From Muribaculaceae bacterium (GTDB lineage: Bacteria > Bacteroidota > Bacteroidia > Bacteroidales > Muribaculaceae), in the NCBI GenBank assembly GCA_017548365.1, contig JAFZAC010000007.1, forward strand, positions 1-64,000: DNA of 64,000 nt, in the 5' to 3' direction. The notes below the pieces were generated by a model. The model saw only the letters and a program-made list of their open reading frames with translations, was not told the DNA's origin and ran no database searches. A program made the position numbers and the translations under genes. Positions 43,650 through 54,230 of the stretch are shown piece after piece. How positions within the stretch are numbered: the first letter of the stretch is position 1; each line of letters starts with the position of its first letter.

Positions 43650-45518
43650 ATGGGAGTAATACTTCAGGTTGAAAATTTGACCAAGTCGTTTGGATATGAC
43701 TTGCTTTTTGGCGACATCTCGTTCGGATTGGACGAGGGCGACAAAGTGGGCCTAATTGCAAAGAACGGCACAGGCAAGAGCACCTTGCTCAACCTGCTGG
43801 CTGGCGTCGACACTCCCGACAGCGGCACAATAATCTACCGCAACAACCTGCGCATTGGTTATCTTCAACAGATACCGTCGTTCCAAGGTGCTAAGACTGT
43901 GATTGACGCATGCCTCGAAGGCGACAACCCTGCTGCAATGGCTGTTCTCAACTACGAGAACGCGGTTTCGTCGGGCGACCCCGATGCTATGACTGCCGCT
44001 ATTCAAGCAATGGACAATAACCATGCCTGGGACTACGAGGAACGGTTCAAGCAGATTCTTTCAAAGCTTAAAATCGATGATTTCCACCAGCCTGTCACAG
44101 AGCTCAGCGGTGGACAGATTAAGCGTGTGGCATTAGCCAAAATCCTTATTGACGAACCTCAATTCCTTATTCTTGACGAGCCGACCAACCACCTTGACAT
44201 CGACATGATTGAATGGCTTGAGAACTATCTTAAGCGCAGCAACATGACACTGCTCATGGTCACTCACGACCGATACTTCCTCGATAACATATGCACTCGA
44301 ATAATCGAGATGGATCAGCAGGAGATTTTCACCTACGATGGCAATTACAACTATTATCTCGAGAAACGCGCCGAGCGCATCGAGGCGCAAAATGCTCAAG
44401 TCGAAAAAGCCCGCAACCTGCTGCGCACCGAGCTTGAATGGATGCGACGTCAGCCTCAGGCTCGCCAGCACAAGGCTCAATACCGCATCGACGCCTTCTA
44501 TGACCTCAAGGAACGCGCTCGCGGAATAAGAGAACGAGGTGATGTGCGGCTTAATGTTAAATCGGCCTACATTGGCAAGAAAATTTTCACCGCTCACAAT
44601 GTGTGCAAGGCCTATGGCGACAAAATCATACTTCAAGACTTTGAGTATACCTTTGCCCGCTACGAGAAGCTTGGAATCGTTGGCGACAACGGAGTGGGCA
44701 AGTCCACGTTCATCAAATTGCTGCTTGGCGAAGTGCCATGCGACAGCGGGCATTTCGAGCTGGGAAAGACGTTGCGTTTTGGCTACTATAGCCAGGAGGG
44801 CATGAGATTAGACGAGGACAAGAAGGTCATTGATGCAGTTAGAGACATCGCCGAGTACATCGTCTTCGATGAAAAGACCCACTACACAGCTGCTCAGTTC
44901 CTAAACTTGTTCCTCTTCAACAACAACGAGCAACAGAAGTATATACACACCTTGAGCGGTGGCGAGAAACGCAGGCTATACCTGGCTATGGTTCTCATGG
45001 GCAAGCCTAATTTCCTTATCCTCGACGAGCCAACCAATGATCTCGACATTTCAACCCTTGAGATTCTCGAGGATTATCTATCCAAATTCAATGGTTGCGT
45101 CATCATCGTGAGCCACGACCGCTTCTTCATGGACAGGACGGTTGACCATACATTTGTATTCCTGGGAGACGGCGTAGTCAAGGATTTCCCCGGCAATTAC
45201 AGCGAGTATCGCGCTTGGAAAGACTACCACGACCAACTTGCAGCCCAAGAAGCACGTGCCAATGCCAAGCCCAAAGAAAAGGTGCATTACAACGTGCGCG
45301 ACAACAGCAATAAACTTTCCTTCAAAGAGAAGAAAGAACTGGAACAACTGACAATCGAAATCGAAGAGCTCACCGCCGAAAAGCAGCAACTCGACACGCT
45401 GTTTGCCAGCGGCGAGGTGATAACCGACATGGATGTAAAGAGCGCCCGCTATAGCCAGCTCAAAGAACTGCTTGAAGAGAAAGAGATGCGGTGGCTAGAA
45501 CTCAGTGAGAAAGAATAG
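43650..45518 (+). CDS. ABC-F family ATPase (Uup-like)
   Basis: The 622-residue soluble protein has two ABC ATPase domains and no membrane segments. Domain 1: Walker A KNGTGKST (about 39-46), signature LSGGQIKRVAL, Walker B LILDEPTNHLD. Domain 2: Walker A GDNGVGKST (about 347-355), signature LSGGEKRRLYL, Walker B LILDEPTNDLD. A C-terminal coiled coil (about 548-620, KEKKELEQLTIEIEELTAEK) is like that of Uup, which binds DNA or ribosomes. Family members act on translating ribosomes. TATTTTTG at 43621-43628 is the likely promoter. Confidence 0.92.
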   Translation: MGVILQVENLTKSFGYDLLFGDISFGLDEGDKVGLIAKNGTGKSTLLNLLAGVDTPDSGTIIYRNNLRIGYLQQIPSFQGAKTVIDACLEGDNPAAMAVLNYENAVSSGDPDAMTAAIQAMDNNHAWDYEERFKQILSKLKIDDFHQPVTELSGGQIKRVALAKILIDEPQFLILDEPTNHLDIDMIEWLENYLKRSNMTLLMVTHDRYFLDNICTRIIEMDQQEIFTYDGNYNYYLEKRAERIEAQNAQVEKARNLLRTELEWMRRQPQARQHKAQYRIDAFYDLKERARGIRERGDVRLNVKSAYIGKKIFTAHNVCKAYGDKIILQDFEYTFARYEKLGIVGDNGVGKSTFIKLLLGEVPCDSGHFELGKTLRFGYYSQEGMRLDEDKKVIDAVRDIAEYIVFDEKTHYTAAQFLNLFLFNNNEQQKYIHTLSGGEKRRLYLAMVLMGKPNFLILDEPTNDLDISTLEILEDYLSKFNGCVIIVSHDRFFMDRTVDHTFVFLGDGVVKDFPGNYSEYRAWKDYHDQLAAQEARANAKPKEKVHYNVRDNSNKLSFKEKKELEQLTIEIEELTAEKQQLDTLFASGEVITDMDVKSARYSQLKELLEEKEMRWLELSEKE

Positions 45519-45532
45519 GTCATCACCGGTAG

Positions 45533-45564
45533 TTTGTTATCTTACCCACTTTTTATTAACTTTG
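45533..45564 (+). promoter_or_regulatory. Promoter for the Lnb-like gene
   Basis: TTTG (45533-45536), 20-base spacer, TAACTTTG (45557-45564). The expected start lies about ten bases before the ATG at 45582. Confidence 0.65.
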
Positions 45565-45581
45565 CAACTTGTAATAATTGA

Positions 45582-46790
45582 ATGCCTAACATGAACAAGA
45601 TACTACTCCACATAGCACTTATCTCAGCAATGCTCGGTCCAATCATCATTCCTGCAACCGCAGCCAATACCGAAGCAACCGATTCCAACTCCCATCCTAT
45701 CAAGGTGAGCCTTATCACCTACTATCCCGGGAACGAGATTTTTGAGGTATTTGGCCACAGCGAGATACTAATAAGTGACTCAACCGGCAACTTCTACATC
45801 AATTATGGCGTTTTCGACTTCAACTCTCCCGGATTTCTCACGCGATACATCATGGGCGAGACCGACTATCTGTGCGCTGTGATGCCGCCAGAACGTGACG
45901 GTGGCATTAAAGAAGGCCGTAAAATGGTGCAGCAAGAGCTGAATCTAACCCCTGAACAAGCTGAGCATGTGTGGGACAAACTGTCATGGAACGCGATGCC
46001 CGAAAACCGCGAGTACCGCTACCGGCACTTCAGCGACAACTGTTCGACACGTCCACGAGATGTGATAGAATCGGCATTAGGCAGAGAACTTGATTACTCA
46101 AAATGCAACTACATTGTGGGTAAAACACTAAGGGAGGTAATGAGGCACTACACAAAGAACTACCCTTGGGAGCAATTCGGCATTGATTTGGCGCTTGGAG
46201 CAGCTTGCGACACTATGATTGATGCGCGTACTCAAACCTTTGTGCCGCTATTTCTGATGCATGCCATAGACAGTGCCACTGTTGCTCAAAATGGGAAACA
46301 AGTGCCTCTGGTTTCTAAAACAGATATCATTGCTCCAGGCAGCGACAACGGCATCGTCGCTCCTCCCACCCCATGGTATATTACGCCACTGGCGATAGCT
46401 TTAATAGTGCTTGTTATCACCATTTTAATTACTTTAAGAGACTGGCGACGCGAGAAACTGTCTCGATGGTTTGACACGGCACTCTTCACCATAGCCGGAC
46501 TATCGGGATGTCTTATCTTCTTCCTCGAGTTCATCTCTACTCACGAGGCAACAATGCCCAACTACAACATCCTGTGGATTAACCCACTGATGCTGTTGCT
46601 GGCAATCCTGCCCTGGTTCAAAAAAGCTAAGAAAACGCTTAGATTGTGCCACATGGTGAACATAGCCCTCATCGCCACAATGGTGGTGGTATGGCTTAGC
46701 TGCCTTCAGGCACCCAACACCGCATTCATCCCCCTCGTTGCAGCTCTGCTGCTGCGTTCAATCATCAACTTGAGAAAGAAATCGGCTTAA
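45582..46790 (+). CDS. Lnb-like (former DUF4105) membrane protein, probable lipoprotein N-acyltransferase
   Basis: The 402-residue protein has a signal segment (1-28). A periplasmic DUF4105 domain (about 40-235) follows, with the conserved EVFGHSEI (His59) and FSDNCSTRPRD (Cys154). Four or five membrane segments lie between about 265 and 395. Recent work on Bacteroides assigned DUF4105 proteins (Lnb) the job of adding the third acyl chain to the N-terminal cysteine of lipoproteins, replacing Lnt. His59 and Cys154 are candidates for its catalytic pair; this is inferred. An ATG at 45591 is an alternative start. It shares the last four bases (TTAA) with the convergent cstA-like gene. Confidence 0.78.
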   Translation: MPNMNKILLHIALISAMLGPIIIPATAANTEATDSNSHPIKVSLITYYPGNEIFEVFGHSEILISDSTGNFYINYGVFDFNSPGFLTRYIMGETDYLCAVMPPERDGGIKEGRKMVQQELNLTPEQAEHVWDKLSWNAMPENREYRYRHFSDNCSTRPRDVIESALGRELDYSKCNYIVGKTLREVMRHYTKNYPWEQFGIDLALGAACDTMIDARTQTFVPLFLMHAIDSATVAQNGKQVPLVSKTDIIAPGSDNGIVAPPTPWYITPLAIALIVLVITILITLRDWRREKLSRWFDTALFTIAGLSGCLIFFLEFISTHEATMPNYNILWINPLMLLLAILPWFKKAKKTLRLCHMVNIALIATMVVVWLSCLQAPNTAFIPLVAALLLRSIINLRKKSA

Positions 46791-48229
46791 CCCCTCAAAA
46801 ATAAAGGGAAAATAATGAACGACAAACTAACTGTCGTCATAAAGATCGCGGGGATGAGAGTTACCCAGTAACACTTCTTTTTCTTGTATAGGTAAATTGT
46901 AATGGTCCACAAGGTGAACACCGAAAGCGTTTGATTGGACCAACCAAAGTACTGCCACAAAACGTTGAAGCCATTGGGATTTGCCAGTTGCCAGATGAGC
47001 AGCAAGAGTACTGCAGCAAACATAGGTACAGCTATCATCAAGCGCTTTGCAATGGGTTTCTGATCAAATTTGAGGAACTCGGCGATGATGAGTCGGGCAC
47101 TGCGAAGTGCTGTATCACCACTCGTAATAGGAGCAGCCACCACGCCAAGCATAGCCAGGATGCCACCAGCCACACCAAGCCAACTGCTGCACACAAGCTT
47201 CACAACTGCCGGTGCGTTGAAGTATTGTATGAGCGTCTTGCCATCGTTATTTCCCACTTGGGCGAGGAATTCGTTTACCGCCTCGGGGGGTAACACTTCT
47301 CTCCATCCGCCACTGTAAAAGAACCATGACGACACGGCAGCCCACACAAGCGCCACCATTCCCTCTGTAATCATCGAGCCATAGAACACCGGCCTTCCCA
47401 GCTTTTCACTCTTAAGGCATCGGGCCATGAGTGGGCTCTGGGTGGCATGGAAACCACTGATAGCACCACAAGCGATTGTGATGAACATTGCCGGGAAAAG
47501 AGTATATTTGTTCAAATAGTCTTTAACGCCAAGCAAGTCGGTGCCATTATGAGTTTGAGCTGTCATCCAAGTGTCCGTTCCGTTACCCAAGTGCCATACC
47601 TCAGGAATTGTAGGCATCTTTATGAGCAAGACAACTAATAGGCCTAATGCCATAAAGATAAGAGCGAAAGCAAAGACAGGATAAATCTTTCCAATTATCT
47701 TGTCGATGGGCAACAATGTGGCAATGATGTAATATATGAAAATTACTACAAACCACAAGATTTCGCCACCTCCAATGCCAGCAAGTATCGATGCCGGGCT
47801 ATAGACAAATACAGCTCCTACCATGAGCAGCAACAACAACGAGAATACGAGCATAATGATGCGCATTACATTGCCCATATATTTACCAATCAGTTCAGGA
47901 AGGCCTGCGCCATCGTGACGCAACGACATCATGCCGCTCAGATAGTCGTGAACCGAACCGGCAAAGATGCATCCCAGCACAATCCACAAGTAGCTTGCAG
48001 GTCCAAACCATGCGCCCATGATAGCGCCAAAGATGGGACCAGTTCCCGCAATGTTGAGGAACTGAATCATAAACACCTTCCAAGTTGGCATGGCTATGTA
48101 GTCCACACCGTCGGGGTGCGCTATGGCTGGAGTTTGACGATTGTCAGGACCAAAAATTCGTTCTATCACACGTCCATATATCAGATAACCCAGAATCAGG
48201 GCGGCAAAGCTTATCAAGAATGAAATCAT
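46787..48229 (-). CDS. CstA-family carbon starvation transporter
   Basis: The 480-residue protein is almost wholly hydrophobic with about 13 membrane segments. It carries CstA-family landmarks: an opening YGRVIERIFGPD region, PTWKVFMIQFLNIAGTGPIFGAIMGA (about 48-73) and SVHDYLSGMMSLRHDGAGLPELIGKY. E. coli CstA and BtsT take up peptides or pyruvate. The protein is of the shorter form (E. coli about 700). TACTTTTG on the minus strand at 48259-48252 is a likely promoter. Confidence 0.88.
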   Translation of the reverse strand: MISFLISFAALILGYLIYGRVIERIFGPDNRQTPAIAHPDGVDYIAMPTWKVFMIQFLNIAGTGPIFGAIMGAWFGPASYLWIVLGCIFAGSVHDYLSGMMSLRHDGAGLPELIGKYMGNVMRIIMLVFSLLLLLMVGAVFVYSPASILAGIGGGEILWFVVIFIYYIIATLLPIDKIIGKIYPVFAFALIFMALGLLVVLLIKMPTIPEVWHLGNGTDTWMTAQTHNGTDLLGVKDYLNKYTLFPAMFITIACGAISGFHATQSPLMARCLKSEKLGRPVFYGSMITEGMVALVWAAVSSWFFYSGGWREVLPPEAVNEFLAQVGNNDGKTLIQYFNAPAVVKLVCSSWLGVAGGILAMLGVVAAPITSGDTALRSARLIIAEFLKFDQKPIAKRLMIAVPMFAAVLLLLIWQLANPNGFNVLWQYFGWSNQTLSVFTLWTITIYLYKKKKCYWVTLIPAIFMTTVSLSFIIFPLFLRG

Positions 48230-48340
48230 AGTAATAAAGTTTTTAGCAGCGCAAAAGTAATAAAAAAACTATTACCTAACCCTTTTTCGTCTAAAAAAAG
48301 AATCGCAACAACCCTATTCACTGTGAAAAACGGCACATTA

Positions 48341-48372
48341 TTTGCATGAGTACTATTGTTTAGTTACATTTG
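48341..48372 (+). promoter_or_regulatory. Promoter for the EcsC-like gene
   Basis: TTTG (48341-48344), 20-base spacer, TACATTTG (48365-48372), 44 bases before the ATG at 48417. Confidence 0.6.
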
Positions 48373-48416
48373 CGGCAAAATGGCACTTTAATTTATAAAC
48401 ATTACAGCGAGAAATC

Positions 48417-49214
48417 ATGGCTAATGAGATTAAAGTATGGAACAAGGTTATGAGTGCGGCTTTGAAGCTGCCGGGAGTAGCTGTTGACCGGGAGAAATTC
48501 TTGCGGAGTGCGCTAAAGAAGCATTGTTGCGACTCACACATCAGCGCTGCACTTGACAAGGGCACAGCGGGCATCGTTCCAAACAAGATTCTTGACAAGA
48601 TAGCAGCCGACTGCATCAAGTCGCACACAAAGAAGGTAACCATTCTCTCGGCGGCAATGGGAGTGCCTGGTGGTTGGGCAACCCTTGGAACTATACCAAC
48701 CGATATTGCCCAGTTCTATTATCATGTGTTTGTGGTAGCTCAAAAACTCGCATACATATACGGCTACCCCGACATGCGCGACGAAAAAGGTAATCTTTCG
48801 GAGGGTGCCACCAATCTTCTCACAATCTTTGTGGGTGTGATGACTGGTGTGGCAGTTGCAGCCAAGGCTCTTCAAGAGTTGGGAAAGATGCTGCAAAAAC
48901 AGATTATCAAAAAACTGCCCGAATATGCCCTTTCAAACGGCGCTCTTCAAATCGCTGTGCGAAAGATTGCCAAGAAGGTTGGAATGGAACTCTCCAAAAA
49001 TGGCATTTCGGAGGGTGTGGGCAAGCTAATCCCCGTAGTGAGCGGCTTTATTTCTGGCGCCCTAACCTATCGTTCATTCAAACCTCAAGCTCAGCGACTT
49101 GGCATGAGCCTTCACAATACCATGCTGTTGCTGCCACAGCGCAGCAGCGCAAGCCAAGTGCAAGATATTGATTATCAAGAGCTGCCACCCGATTTGCCTC
49201 CTGCCTCTGAATAA
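48417..49214 (+). CDS. EcsC-like protein
   Basis: The 265-residue protein has a central segment GVPGGWATLGTIPTDIAQFYY...AQKLAYIYGYPD (about 82-122) that resembles the EcsC family signature. A small-residue-rich helix (GVMTGVAVAAKALQ) follows. A C-terminal GKLIPVVSGFISGALTYRSF (about 202-221) is also typical. EcsC proteins are found in ABC transporter loci and in scattered contexts; their biochemical role is not known. There is no signal peptide. The proline-rich acidic C-terminus (LPPDLPPASE) is likely disordered. It stands alone between a divergent transporter and a secreted protein gene. Confidence 0.62.
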   Translation: MANEIKVWNKVMSAALKLPGVAVDREKFLRSALKKHCCDSHISAALDKGTAGIVPNKILDKIAADCIKSHTKKVTILSAAMGVPGGWATLGTIPTDIAQFYYHVFVVAQKLAYIYGYPDMRDEKGNLSEGATNLLTIFVGVMTGVAVAAKALQELGKMLQKQIIKKLPEYALSNGALQIAVRKIAKKVGMELSKNGISEGVGKLIPVVSGFISGALTYRSFKPQAQRLGMSLHNTMLLLPQRSSASQVQDIDYQELPPDLPPASE

Positions 49215-49379
49215 CTCTCGAGGATTAATGGAAGCCAAACAATTAAGGACAATTATATCTTGATAGAGCTCTTTCTATTAAGAAAAATAGTCGCATCGTT
49301 TTTTTGAACGAACACACAACGCCTAGAACCATTTTGGATTTTTTACGGTGGTTTTCTATCGTCCTTCTTGAGTTATAAT

Positions 49380-49410
49380 TTTGTGATTACGAGAAAAAAG
49401 ATTATCTTTG
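49380..49410 (+). promoter_or_regulatory. Promoter for the BspA-like gene
   Basis: TTTG (49380-49383), 19-base spacer, TATCTTTG (49403-49410), followed by an AT-rich leader to the ATG at 49455. The rest of the gap from 49215 holds nothing recognised. Confidence 0.65.
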
Positions 49411-49454
49411 CAAAAATCAATAACTCAGTAATAATCAATAAAAAACCATACGAT

Positions 49455-51947
49455 ATGAAAACTCGATTGATGTGCCTACTTTTACTGGTAGTGAATGCTG
49501 CGATGCCAGCCAGTGCCGTTAACTATGATTTAGCAATAGAGGGTTTATATTACATAATAAACAGCAATGGTACTACTGTATCGGTTGTGGGATTTTACGG
49601 TGGAACGCCAAATCTTACCATTCCATCTTCCATCACCTCCTCAGGTTCCACCTATACCGTCACAAAAATATCCAATAGTGCTTTTTCAAATCTCACTTTT
49701 TTGAATTCGGTGACTGTGCCAAACACGGTGACTGAAATTGGTGAATCTGCTTTTCTGGGGTGCTCATCGGTAACTTCGTTGACCCTTGGAACCTCAGTGA
49801 CCGCGATTCGCAACTGTGCTTTCGAAGAATGCTCTGCTCTGAAAAAACTCACTCTTCCTAATTCTTTGAATGTGATTGGCAACAGGGCTTTCTATAATTG
49901 TACTGGATTAACGGGCTCTTTGACTATTCCAAGTTCGGTGACTTCAATTGGCATGCATGCCTTCCAGAATTGTAGCGGTTTGACTGGCGCACTCACCATC
50001 CCCAACTCGGTGACAGAGATTGGAGTACGGACTTTTTATAATTGCTCGGGATTTACCTCAGTGAGCATTGGTACTGGAGTGACATCTATAGGCAGCGGTG
50101 CCTTTAATGGATGTACTGGCGTAACCAAGTTTACATGGAATGCCAAGAATTGTGGAGGTTTCACTTTTAATGATGACTCTCCATTATTTGGTCTTAATAT
50201 CACGACCTTCATCTTTGGAAGCCAAGTTGAAAGAATTCCAAGCTATATGTTCTATGGTTTAACATCAATACCAACTTTGAATATACCTAATACTGTGAAA
50301 GAGATTGGAAAATGGGCTTTTCAAAATTGTACTGGTTTGAACTCAGTGACAATTGGCACAGGGGTTGAGTCAATTGGAGCCTCCGCTTTTGACGGATGCA
50401 CTGGCTTAACCTCGGTGACTTGGAATGCAAAGAACTGTGCCGATTTCAGCAACAAGCCATTCAATGGTTTGAGCGATAATATAACCAATTTTACTTTTGG
50501 TTCAAGTGTAGAGCGTATCCCCAGTAGTCTCTGCAGTGGCCTTAACAGATTGTCATCGTTGACTCTGCCAAGTTCTTTAAAAGAAATCTCTAATAGCGCT
50601 TTCTATGGTTGTAGTGGCATAACAGGTGCTTTAACTATTCCAAGTTCAGTAACAACTATTGGCTCAAGTGCATTTTATTATTGCAGTGGATTTACCTCAG
50701 TTACTATACCAAATTCTGTTACCACAATTGGTGATTATGCCTTTTCTGGTTGCGATGGTTTGACATCAGTACAAATGGGTAATTCGGTTGAAACGATTGG
50801 TTCTTCTGCCTTCTCAAGTTGCAACGGTTTGACCAAGGTTAACATTAGCAATCTTGCTTCTTGGTGTAATATTGATTTCAGTGCAAGCAACAGTAATCCC
50901 TTATATTGTGCTAAAAACCTCTATCTCAATGGCACCAAGGTCACAAATCTCTCTATTCCTAATACAGTGACAAACATCAAGAAATACTCGTTCTATAATT
51001 GCGAATGCTTGACATCGGTGACAATACCCAACTCAGTTACATCTATTGAAGACAATGCATTTTCGGGTTGCACCGGCTTGACATCTTTATCGATACCAAA
51101 CTCTGTGACAAGTATCGGGCAATATGTATTCAGTGGATGTAAAGGTTTGACATCATTGAATATTGGCAATTCAGTAAATTCTATTGGTACCGGTGCTTTC
51201 AGAAATTGTTCTGGTTTATCTTCAATTATAGTCTCTTCCCAAAACACGAGATACGACTCAAGAGATAATTGTAATGCAATTATTGTTTCTGCTACTAACG
51301 CTCTTATTTTAGGTTGCAAGAGCACTAATATACCAGCCACAGTGACATTAATTGGCGCTTCTTCCTTTTGGGGATGCAGTGGATTGACATCTTTATCAAT
51401 ACCAAACTCTGTGACATCGATTGGCAACCAGGCATTTTATAATTGCACTGGCATGACGGAGATGAGAATTCCAAACTCTGTGACTAATATAGGACAGGAA
51501 GCTTTTTCTTACTGCAATAATATGAATCTTCTGACCATTGGCAGCTCAGTCACTAATATAGGCAAGAATGCTTTCTATTATTGTTCTAAACTAAATACTA
51601 TTCGCTCCAGGATAATCGATCCGACAAGTGTGACTTATGGTGCCTCAATCTTCAATGGAGTGCCCAGTAGTAACTGCAACATCTACGTGCCTACGGGATC
51701 GCTGAGTTTGTATCAATCGACAAGCCCATGGAATTTATTTAACAGCTTTTCCGAAGTAGATTTTGGAGAGATAGACCGTCTCGACGTGGATGGTGATGGC
51801 TGGGTAACGAGCAGCGATGTGACAACGCTCTACAACCACATCCTTAATGAAAGCGGCACCGATTTCCCCGAAGGCGACGTTGACGGCGACGGACACCTCA
51901 CTGCCGCCGACATCACAGCTCTCTACAATTTTTTGCTTGGTAACTAA
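49455..51947 (+). CDS. BspA-like leucine-rich repeat protein with C-terminal dockerin
   Basis: From the ATG at 49455 the protein is 830 residues. A signal peptide (1-21, ASA) is followed by some twenty-five LRR_5/BspA-type repeats of about 23 residues (consensus LTIPNSVTSIGxxAFxxCxG) spanning about 40-760. Two dockerin-like calcium loops close the protein (DVDGDGWVTSSDVTTLYNHI and DVDGDGHLTAADITALYNFL, about 777-828). BspA-like proteins mediate adhesion to host proteins or other bacteria. No cohesin is visible in this window, so the dockerin partner is unknown. I chose the start because the signal peptide begins there; the ORF is open further upstream. Confidence 0.85.
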   Translation: MKTRLMCLLLLVVNAAMPASAVNYDLAIEGLYYIINSNGTTVSVVGFYGGTPNLTIPSSITSSGSTYTVTKISNSAFSNLTFLNSVTVPNTVTEIGESAFLGCSSVTSLTLGTSVTAIRNCAFEECSALKKLTLPNSLNVIGNRAFYNCTGLTGSLTIPSSVTSIGMHAFQNCSGLTGALTIPNSVTEIGVRTFYNCSGFTSVSIGTGVTSIGSGAFNGCTGVTKFTWNAKNCGGFTFNDDSPLFGLNITTFIFGSQVERIPSYMFYGLTSIPTLNIPNTVKEIGKWAFQNCTGLNSVTIGTGVESIGASAFDGCTGLTSVTWNAKNCADFSNKPFNGLSDNITNFTFGSSVERIPSSLCSGLNRLSSLTLPSSLKEISNSAFYGCSGITGALTIPSSVTTIGSSAFYYCSGFTSVTIPNSVTTIGDYAFSGCDGLTSVQMGNSVETIGSSAFSSCNGLTKVNISNLASWCNIDFSASNSNPLYCAKNLYLNGTKVTNLSIPNTVTNIKKYSFYNCECLTSVTIPNSVTSIEDNAFSGCTGLTSLSIPNSVTSIGQYVFSGCKGLTSLNIGNSVNSIGTGAFRNCSGLSSIIVSSQNTRYDSRDNCNAIIVSATNALILGCKSTNIPATVTLIGASSFWGCSGLTSLSIPNSVTSIGNQAFYNCTGMTEMRIPNSVTNIGQEAFSYCNNMNLLTIGSSVTNIGKNAFYYCSKLNTIRSRIIDPTSVTYGASIFNGVPSSNCNIYVPTGSLSLYQSTSPWNLFNSFSEVDFGEIDRLDVDGDGWVTSSDVTTLYNHILNESGTDFPEGDVDGDGHLTAADITALYNFLLGN

Positions 51948-52277
51948 CGTTTCGTTTATCGTTTAATATGGTAAGCTTATAGTGAGATTAAGAGAAGAAC
52001 ATTCTTTATACTGCTTTTCTGTCCGACTGAATCAGACAAAGTCTGACTTAGTCGGACAGTTTTAGACTGAAACTCACATTTGGTGAAAATTTCTTTTTTT
52101 TAAGAAAGAAATGAGAATGAATAAATAATGATGTGAATAGAAATTAAAAAACGCTTGTTTGTCATTAAGTTTTCATTGAAAAGTTGTAACTTTGCAAGTT
52201 GAGACTCGAGTGACAGCAACTATTATTGCCTTGTTTACTCGTTTACTTGTCAACTTGTTTACTTTATCAATCAATAA
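51948..52277. other. Intergenic region with decamer-phased hairpin and the parE promoter
   Basis: At 52019-52059 CTGTCCGACT and AGTCGGACAG form a 10-bp stem, with an inner TCAGAC-AAA-GTCTGA hairpin (52032-52046); TTTTAG follows, so it may end the BspA transcript. Seen another way, the region is five decamers at 52021-52070 with GAC at positions 5-7 of each. TAACTTTG at 52187-52194 is the likely promoter element for parE. The rest is AT-rich. Confidence 0.55.
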
Positions 52278-54230
52278 ATGGCTCAAGAAATAGAACTACA
52301 AGATAACAATCAGCAGCAGAGCAGCGACTTTGGAGGCTATGAGAAACTGGTCACGCTCACCCCTCGTGAGCACATCAGGCTGCGTCCCGGTATGTACATT
52401 GGCAAGCTGGGCGACGGCACTCAAAGCGATGACGGAATCTATGTTCTCATGAAGGAGGTTATCGATAACTCCATCGATGAATTCAACACTGGTTTCGCCA
52501 AGCCCCGCATAGATATAACTGTCGAGGACGGCAAGGTGACTATCCGTGACTATGGCCGCGGCATACCCCTCGATCAAGTGAAAGACGCATCAAGCAAGAT
52601 GAACACCGGAGCGAAGTACGACACCAAGAACTACAAACGCTCAGTTGGTCTCAACGGTGTGGGAATCAAGGCTGTAAATGCCCTATCGTCAAGTTTCTTC
52701 ATCCGCTCGATTCGTGATGGCCAGAGTTCGGCCGTGAACTATAAAGAAGGCCTTGTTGTTGACGAGACAGGCATTATCGCCGCTCAGCCCGACGACGAGA
52801 ACGGCACAATTGTAGAGTTCACTCCCGACAGCACCATTTTCAAGAACTACGAGTACCGAGACGATATCATCGAGGTAATGGTCAAAAACTATTCATTCCT
52901 GAACACTGGTCTATCGCTCTACTACAATGGCAAGCGCTATCATTCACGCAACGGCTTGAGCGACCTGGTTAACGAGAACATGACCAACGACCCGCTCTAT
53001 CCGCTCATCCATTTCACCGACAACGACATTGAGGTTGTGATTACCCATGCCGCACAGATGGGAGAAGAGTTTTACTCATTTGTCAACGGTCAGCACACAA
53101 CTCAGGGCGGTACCCATCAGAGCGCATTCCGCGAAGCACTGTCACGCACCATCAAGGATTTCTATGGCAAGAACTTTGAATATAGCGACATACGCAACGG
53201 CATCGTAGCCGCCATCAGCATTAAGGTTGAAGAGCCAGTATTTGAGTCGCAGACCAAAATCAAGCTCGGTTCGAGCGTGATGTGGAAAGACGGTCCCACC
53301 ATCTACAAGTTCATCAACGATTTCATCAAGAAAGAGCTTGACAATTATCTCCACAAGACTCCAGCCACTGCCGACGTGCTACTTAAAAAGATACAAGAGA
53401 ATGAGAAAGAGCGCAAAGCGATTGCCGGCGTGACTAAAATCACTCGTGAGCGCGTTAAAAAGGCTGCGTTGCACAACGACAAATTGCGTGACTGCCGCGT
53501 GCATTACAACGACAACCGTGGAGACCGTCGCGAGGAGACATGCCTGTTCATCACCGAGGGACTCTCGGCAAGCGGTTCCATCACCAAGATTCGCGATGTG
53601 CAAACTCAAGCCGTGTTCTCGCTGCGAGGCAAGCCATTGAACACCTTTGGATTGCCACCAGCACAAGTGTACAAAAATGACGAGTTTGGACTGCTTCAAG
53701 TTGCACTCAACATCGATGACGGCATTGACGGCCTACGCTACAACAAGGTGATTATTGCCACCGATGCTGATGTGGATGGAATGCATATCAGATTGCTTCT
53801 ACTGACCTATTTCCTACAGTATCATCCAGAGCTCATCAAAACTGGGCATCTATATATCTTGCAGACACCGTTGTTCCGTGTGCTCAACCGAAAGGACGCC
53901 AAGCGCAAGAACCGCAGTGCCGGCCGAGAGGCTAAGAAGAACAAGGTCGAGACCTACTACTGCTACACCGACGAAGAACGTGTGGCTGCCATCAACAAGC
54001 TAGGCGACAACGCCGAGATAACCCGATTCAAGGGCTTAGGAGAGATTTCTCCCGAGGAGTTTGTCGACTTCATCGGCCCCGAGATGCGTCTAGACCGTGT
54101 GAAACTTCGCAAGGAGGACAACGTGAAGCAACTGCTCACTTTCTTCATGGGCAAGAACACCATGGAGCGCCAGAATTTTATTATTGACAACCTAGTAATC
54201 GAAGACGATGAAGACATCACAGTGCACTGA
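52278..54230 (+). CDS. parE: DNA topoisomerase IV subunit B (GyrB/ParE type)
   Basis: The 650-residue protein is the ATPase subunit of a type IIA topoisomerase. The GHKL ATPase domain has [27 protein letters not shown] and [13 protein letters not shown]. The Toprim domain has [21 protein letters not shown] and the metal motif DADVDGMHI. The end of the protein, [13 protein letters not shown] onward, is normal. The shortness (650) and the neighbours coaD and an S41 protease match the Bacteroidales topoisomerase IV locus rather than gyrB; parC is not in the window. Confidence 0.88.
   Translation: MAQEIELQDNNQQQSSDFGGYEKLVTLTPREHIRLRPGMYIGKLGDGTQSDDGIYVLMKEVIDNSIDEFNTGFAKPRIDITVEDGKVTIRDYGRGIPLDQVKDASSKMNTGAKYDTKNYKRSVGLNGVGIKAVNALSSSFFIRSIRDGQSSAVNYKEGLVVDETGIIAAQPDDENGTIVEFTPDSTIFKNYEYRDDIIEVMVKNYSFLNTGLSLYYNGKRYHSRNGLSDLVNENMTNDPLYPLIHFTDNDIEVVITHAAQMGEEFYSFVNGQHTTQGGTHQSAFREALSRTIKDFYGKNFEYSDIRNGIVAAISIKVEEPVFESQTKIKLGSSVMWKDGPTIYKFINDFIKKELDNYLHKTPATADVLLKKIQENEKERKAIAGVTKITRERVKKAALHNDKLRDCRVHYNDNRGDRREETCLFITEGLSASGSITKIRDVQTQAVFSLRGKPLNTFGLPPAQVYKNDEFGLLQVALNIDDGIDGLRYNKVIIATDADVDGMHIRLLLLTYFLQYHPELIKTGHLYILQTPLFRVLNRKDAKRKNRSAGREAKKNKVETYYCYTDEERVAAINKLGDNAEITRFKGLGEISPEEFVDFIGPEMRLDRVKLRKEDNVKQLLTFFMGKNTMERQNFIIDNLVIEDDEDITVH

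Noticed and set aside
49455..51947. Tandem repeats in the BspA-like gene as a CRISPR or minisatellite
   Set aside because: They are degenerate coding repeats of about 69 bases that keep a leucine-rich repeat reading frame.
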